Positions 59,971-64,000 of a stretch of DNA of 64,000 nucleotides are shown piece after piece. Every line of letters starts with the position of its first letter. The first letter of the stretch is position 1. Position numbers and translations under genes: made by a program. The stretch spans positions 2,728,001 through 2,792,000 of the forward strand of contig NZ_CP027665.1 in the NCBI RefSeq assembly GCF_003008555.2. Direction: 5' to 3'. The notes beneath the pieces were generated by a model. That model had not been told where the DNA came from. It ran no database searches and worked only from the letters and a program-made list of their open reading frames with translations. The DNA comes from Pukyongiella litopenaei (GTDB taxonomy: Bacteria; Pseudomonadota; Alphaproteobacteria; Rhodobacterales; Rhodobacteraceae).

Positions 59971-62237
59971 TGCAGCGGCGGGTCGCCACCAGCCTGTGCC
60001 ATTGGGGCGCCTTCGAGGCGGTCGTCGAGAACGGCCGCCTGACCGAAGCGCGCCCCTGGCCGGGCGGTGGGGCGGACCCGGACATGATCGGGGCCTGGCC
60101 GGAGCTGGCCTATGGCCGGGCGCGCATCCGGCGACCGCATGTCCGCCGATCCTGCCTGGAACGGGGCGCCGGGGCCGGTGGCGCCGGACGCGGATGCGAA
60201 GACATGGTGCCCGTGGATTGGGACACCGCGCTCGATCTAGTCGCATCGGAGCTGGAGGCGGTCTATCGCGACCATCCCGCGGCCTCGGTGTTCGGCGGAT
60301 CCTATGGCTGGTCGAGCGCCGGGCGCTTTCACCACGCGCGGACCCAGGTCCGCCGCTTTCTGGCCGCCGCGGGCGGGTTCACCGACCAGTCGGGCAATTA
60401 CAGCTGGGGCGCCGCCGCCGCCCTTCTGCCTCATGTGCTGGGCGACGCCTCGGCGGTATCCCATGCCGCGACGGGCTGGGACTCGATTGCCGAACACAGC
60501 GACGCGCTCATCGCGTTCGGCGGGCTGAACCCGAAGAACTGGCGCGTCACCTCCGGCGGGGCGGGCTATCACCATATGCCAGAGCTGGTTCGCCGCGCGG
60601 CGGATCGCGGCGTTCGCTTCGTGATCATCTCTCCCATCTCGGCGGACATCCCGCCGGGCATCGATGCGTTGCTGATCCAGCCGCTGCCAAATACCGACAC
60701 GGCCCTGATTCTGGCCCTCGCGCATGAGGCGCTCTGCGACGATCGCGCCGACCGCGCGTTTCTCGACCGCTACACGGTCGGGGCCGACCGGTTCATCGCC
60801 TATCTGCGCGGCGCGGACGACAATCAGCCCAAGACGCTGGAATGGGCCGCCGGGATATCCGGGGTCCCGGTCGGGAGCCTGCGGGAATTGTGGCGGATCG
60901 TCCGCTCGGGCCGGATCATGCTGACAGCCGCATGGTCGCTGCAGCGCGCCCGCCACGGTGAACAGCCCTATTGGGCGCTGATCGCGCTGGCGGCGATGCT
61001 GGGGCAGATCGGCCTTCCCGGTGGTGGGTTCTGCTTCGGCTTCGGGTCGCTGAACGGCGTCGGCATGTCGGCGCGGCGCGGATATGTGCCGGCGATGCCG
61101 GGGCTTGCCAATCCCGCGGCATCGTCGATCCCGGCGGCCTCGGTTCTCGACATGCTGGAACGCCCCGGTGAAACCTTCGAATTCAACGGCCGGCGCGGCA
61201 CATATCCCGATACCCGCCTGATCTACTGGGCCGGCGGCAATCCGTTCCACCATGCCCAGGACCTGAACCGGCTGGAGGCCGCGTGGAAACGTCCACGCAC
61301 GGTGATCGTGCATGACGCGTGGTGGACCGCAACGGCGCAACGCGCCGATATCGTGCTGCCCGCGACGACGACGCTCGAACGCAACGATATCGGCGGATCG
61401 TCCCGCGACCCTTTCGTGTTCTTCATGCCCAAACTGATCGAACCGGTCGGCGAAAGCCGTGACGATTACGCCATCTTTGCCGAGCTTGCCCGGCGCCTGG
61501 GCTGTCACGACCGGTTCACGCAGGGCCGCGACGAAGAGGCCTGGCTGCGCCATCTGTGGTCGGCAACCCGGACACGCGCCGCGCGCGATGGCATAGACGC
61601 CCCCGACTATGACGGTTTGCGCCGGGCCGGGCATTTCCATGTGCCCGCCCCCGACGAACCCGAGATTCTGCTGGAGCGTTTTCGCAGCGATCCCGAAGCC
61701 AATCGGCTGGGCACGCCCAGTGGCCGGATCGAGCTGTATTCCGAAACCATCGCGGGGTTCGGGTATGACGAAGACTGCCCGCCGAGGCCCGCCTGGATCG
61801 AACCGGAGGAATGGCTGGGTGCCGCCGCGCCCGATGAACTGCATCTGCTGTCGTCCCAGCCTGCGAAACAGCTGCATGGCCAGCTCTACCAGGCGCGCCG
61901 GCACAATGCGCCCGCGCCGATCAGCCTGAACCCCGGCGATGCGGCGGCGCGTGGTCTTCGGGATGGCGATATCGTGCGGGTGTTCAACGGGCGCGGCGCC
62001 TGTCTGGCGCGCCTCGACGAGGATTGCGGTCTTCGCCAAGGTGTTGCCATCATGCCGACGGGATCATGGTATGCGCCCGGCACCGACGGCTCGGGCGTCG
62101 AACAGAACGGAAATCCCAATGTCCTGACCGCCGACCGCCGGACATCGCGGCTGGGCCAAGGCAGTGCCGCGCAATCCGTTCTGGTGCGCGTTGCACGCCG
62201 GGATCCGCCGGTAACCGCGGCACGAACAGAGGAGTGA
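59970..62237 (+). CDS. Cytoplasmic DMSO-reductase-family molybdopterin enzyme (BisC-like)
   Basis: This 755-residue enzyme is of the BisC/TorA/DMSO reductase type. The Mo-ligand region reads GGSYGWSSAGRFHHARTQV, with the Ser ligand of this family. No Fe-S Cys motif is seen at the N-terminus and no Tat signal, so it resembles cytoplasmic biotin/methionine sulfoxide reductases. C-terminal blocks LHLLSSQPAKQLHGQLYQ and MPTGSWYAPG match the pterin-binding cap. It starts at TGATG with the lyase stop. Sulfoxide or N-oxide reduction is likely; the true substrate is unknown. Confidence 0.9.
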   Translation: MQRRVATSLCHWGAFEAVVENGRLTEARPWPGGGADPDMIGAWPELAYGRARIRRPHVRRSCLERGAGAGGAGRGCEDMVPVDWDTALDLVASELEAVYRDHPAASVFGGSYGWSSAGRFHHARTQVRRFLAAAGGFTDQSGNYSWGAAAALLPHVLGDASAVSHAATGWDSIAEHSDALIAFGGLNPKNWRVTSGGAGYHHMPELVRRAADRGVRFVIISPISADIPPGIDALLIQPLPNTDTALILALAHEALCDDRADRAFLDRYTVGADRFIAYLRGADDNQPKTLEWAAGISGVPVGSLRELWRIVRSGRIMLTAAWSLQRARHGEQPYWALIALAAMLGQIGLPGGGFCFGFGSLNGVGMSARRGYVPAMPGLANPAASSIPAASVLDMLERPGETFEFNGRRGTYPDTRLIYWAGGNPFHHAQDLNRLEAAWKRPRTVIVHDAWWTATAQRADIVLPATTTLERNDIGGSSRDPFVFFMPKLIEPVGESRDDYAIFAELARRLGCHDRFTQGRDEEAWLRHLWSATRTRAARDGIDAPDYDGLRRAGHFHVPAPDEPEILLERFRSDPEANRLGTPSGRIELYSETIAGFGYDEDCPPRPAWIEPEEWLGAAAPDELHLLSSQPAKQLHGQLYQARRHNAPAPISLNPGDAAARGLRDGDIVRVFNGRGACLARLDEDCGLRQGVAIMPTGSWYAPGTDGSGVEQNGNPNVLTADRRTSRLGQGSAAQSVLVRVARRDPPVTAARTEE

Positions 62238-62241
62238 TTGC

Positions 62242-63021
62242 ATGGATCTGGGACTGAACGGGCGACAGGCGCTGATATTCGGCGGCAGCCGCGGGCTTGG
62301 CCGTGCCTGCGCCGAGGCCATCGCCGCCGAGGGTGCCCGCGTCACGATCGCGGGCCGGACCGAAACCGCCCTGGCCGCGGCAGCCGGCGAGATGTCGACG
62401 CGGCTGGAGGTTCCGGTGCGTTACGTCGTCGCGGACATCACCACCGATGAGGGGCGGGCGGCGGCGCTGGCGGCCTGTCCGGCGCCGGATATCCTGCTGA
62501 ACAATGCGAGCGGCTGGCCGGTCGGCGATTTCCGCGACTGGACGCATGACGACTGGGTCGCCGGGCTGGACCGCATGATGCTGGGGCCGATCGGCATGAT
62601 CCGTCTCACCGTCGATGGCATGATGGAGCGCGGCTTTGGCCGTATCGTCAACATCACCTCGCGCTCGGTGAAGGTCGCGCAGGTCGAGATGGGGTTGTCG
62701 AACGGGGCGCGGTCCGGCCTGACCGGGTTCGTGGCCGGTCTCGCGCGCCAGACGATCGCGCATGGCGTCACCATCAACAACATTCTGCCCGGCATCTTCG
62801 ACAGCGAAGCGCAGGCCGATCACATCGAAGGGCTGGTCAAGGCGGGCGAAGGCAGTTTCGAGGAAATCCGGGCGCGCCGGGCGCGGCAGAATCCGGCGGG
62901 TCGCTATGGCCGCCCGGACGAGCTCGGATCGCTGTTCGCGTGGATCTGTGGCGACAAGGCCGGCTTCATGACCGGTCAGAACCTGCTGATGGATGGCGGC
63001 AGCTATCCCGGCACCTTCTAG
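62242..63021 (+). CDS. Short-chain dehydrogenase/reductase, atypical active site
   Basis: This 259-residue protein has an SDR Rossmann fold with GGSRGLG at residues 14-20, NNASG after strand 4, and VNITSRSVKV (Ser position). Where classical SDRs have Y-x3-K, this has LSNGARSGL, so both catalytic Tyr and Lys appear to be absent. This matches a known atypical SDR subgroup. It may bind NAD(P) but act by another mechanism. It lies 4 bases after the molybdoenzyme. Confidence 0.88.
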   Translation: MDLGLNGRQALIFGGSRGLGRACAEAIAAEGARVTIAGRTETALAAAAGEMSTRLEVPVRYVVADITTDEGRAAALAACPAPDILLNNASGWPVGDFRDWTHDDWVAGLDRMMLGPIGMIRLTVDGMMERGFGRIVNITSRSVKVAQVEMGLSNGARSGLTGFVAGLARQTIAHGVTINNILPGIFDSEAQADHIEGLVKAGEGSFEEIRARRARQNPAGRYGRPDELGSLFAWICGDKAGFMTGQNLLMDGGSYPGTF

Positions 63022-63031
63022 GAAGGACGGG

Positions 63032-64000
63032 ATGCGGATCCTCGTCATCGGCGCGGGTGTTGTCGGTGTCACCACTGCCTGGTATCTCGTGCAGGACGGC
63101 CACCAGGTCACGGTGGTCGATCAGAACCCCGGCCCGGCCGAAGGGGCGTCCTTTGGCAATGCCGGCGGCGTCTGTCCGGGTTTCGCGGGGCCATGGGCCG
63201 CGCCGGGGATGCCGCAAAAGGCGCTGCGCTGGATGTTCGTCCAGGGCGCCCCGCTGCGCATTCGGCCGCGCCTCGATCCGGCGCAGTGGCGCTGGCTGGC
63301 CGCATTCCTGCGCAACTGCACCGCTGCCCGGTTCGCCGCGAACAAGGAACGCATGCAGCGTTCGGCACATTACAGCAAGGCCTGTCTCGTCGAGTTGCGG
63401 GACCAGCTGGGCCTTGCCTATGATCACGCCTCGCTCGGCGTGTTGCAGCTGTTCGCCGATGACAGCGAACTGGCCGGTGGCAGGCGGTCGGCCGAGGTCC
63501 TGCGGAAACTGGGGATCGCGCACCGGCTGCTGGGTCCCGGCGAGATCGCCGAGGTGGAACCGGCACTGGCCGTCGCCGAGGCGTCGTTTGCGGGCGGGCT
63601 TCACCTGACCGATGACGAAACCGGCGACAGCCGCCTGTTCACCGAGCAGCTCGTCACGCGGCTGAAATCCCTGGGGTGTTCGTTCCGTTTCGGCAACTGC
63701 ATCGCCGCGCTCGAACAGTCCGGCGGCCGGATCAGCGCGGCGCGCACGGACCGGGGCGAGGTGCTGCAGGCGGACGGCTTTGTCATTGCCACCGGATCGC
63801 GCGCGCCCGAGCTGCTGGGGCCGCTGAAGATCGACGTGCCGATCTATCCGGTCAAGGGCTACTCTCTGACGGCCGAGATCACCGATGAGGCGCGCGCGCC
63901 GCGGTCGTCGGTGATGGACGAACACAGCAAGCTGATGATCACCCGCCTGGGCCGCCGGATCCGCGTCGCGGGCGTGGCGGAACTGGCCGGTCACGACCCG
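63032..64000 (+). CDS. FAD-dependent D-amino acid dehydrogenase-like protein (3' partial)
   Basis: Codons 1-323 of a DAO/DadA-family flavoprotein lie in the window; no stop is reached. It starts MRILVIGAGVVGVTTAWYLVQDGHQVTVVDQ (in part: GxGxxG nucleotide fold, Asp after the second strand). It has the DadA-type GASFGNAGG loop and PVKGYSLTAEI. The ATG has GGAAGGACGG in front, 10 bases after the SDR stop. A D-amino acid, sarcosine or hydroxyproline-like substrate is plausible. Confidence 0.87.
   Translation, partial: MRILVIGAGVVGVTTAWYLVQDGHQVTVVDQNPGPAEGASFGNAGGVCPGFAGPWAAPGMPQKALRWMFVQGAPLRIRPRLDPAQWRWLAAFLRNCTAARFAANKERMQRSAHYSKACLVELRDQLGLAYDHASLGVLQLFADDSELAGGRRSAEVLRKLGIAHRLLGPGEIAEVEPALAVAEASFAGGLHLTDDETGDSRLFTEQLVTRLKSLGCSFRFGNCIAALEQSGGRISAARTDRGEVLQADGFVIATGSRAPELLGPLKIDVPIYPVKGYSLTAEITDEARAPRSSVMDEHSKLMITRLGRRIRVAGVAELAGHDP

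Noticed and set aside
60237-62039. 600-codon frame antisense to the molybdoenzyme
   Set aside because: Shadow frame of a well-supported gene; no ribosome site and no recognisable domain.

Overview
The window is a high-GC, gene-dense stretch with the codon use and operon style of an alphaproteobacterium. A fused MrpAB antiporter, TAXI and DctPQM TRAP transporters, a NirS-type nir cluster with NirI, and a NosX-containing nos operon point to a denitrifying member of the Rhodobacterales. I cannot name the genus from sequence alone. About 56 protein genes are recognisable. I saw no tRNA, rRNA, insertion sequence, integrase or CRISPR array.

Layout. (1) Positions 1-5925 hold an mrp/mnh multisubunit Na+/H+ antiporter operon (A/B fusion, C, D, E, F, G), cut at its 5' end by the window edge. 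(2) Positions 5944-35124 are a near-complete denitrification island. nosRZDFYLX plus a small c-type cytochrome run rightward to a strong hairpin terminator. The heme d1/nitrite reductase operon nirS-E-C-F-DL-G-H-J-N, a CbiX-like gene and a small membrane protein run leftward toward it. nirI and an nnrS-family gene diverge from nirS. norCBQDEF follows, and then a DUF4202 gene and a Crp/Fnr regulator on the opposite strand. Near-perfect FNR/DNR-type boxes (TTGAC-N4-GTCAA and variants) lie before nosR, between nirS and nirI, and before norC. The regulator's HTH carries the E-x-x-S-R signature that fits those boxes.

(3) Positions 35362-38119 encode a TAXI-type TRAP transporter. (4) Positions 38221-44268 are the least explained part. 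A 918-residue protein with an HEAGH zinc-protease-like motif converges on a PAP2/vanadium-haloperoxidase-like protein whose N-terminus is almost pure Gly-Leu repeat. A cyclase-TPR protein lies beside them. (5) Positions 44426-48514 are a glycine-betaine-type ABC transporter with a doubled permease. (6) Positions 48524-54831 hold hydantoinase/oxoprolinase subunits, an FAD amine oxidase-like gene, a divergent rhodanese and an IclR regulator. (7) Positions 55142-64000 are a LysR-controlled catabolic operon: DctPQM TRAP transporter, DapA-family lyase, cytoplasmic DMSO-reductase-family molybdoenzyme, atypical SDR and a DadA-like FAD enzyme cut by the window end.

How it fits together. NirS reduces nitrite to NO, NorCB reduces NO to N2O and NosZ reduces N2O to N2. 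The nirE-to-nirN genes build heme d1. NosDFYL serve the copper centres and NosR/NosX serve electron delivery. NorQD/E/F mature or support NO reductase. Regions 3, 5, 6 and 7 look like organic-solute uptake and catabolism, typical of marine or soil heterotrophic Rhodobacterales.
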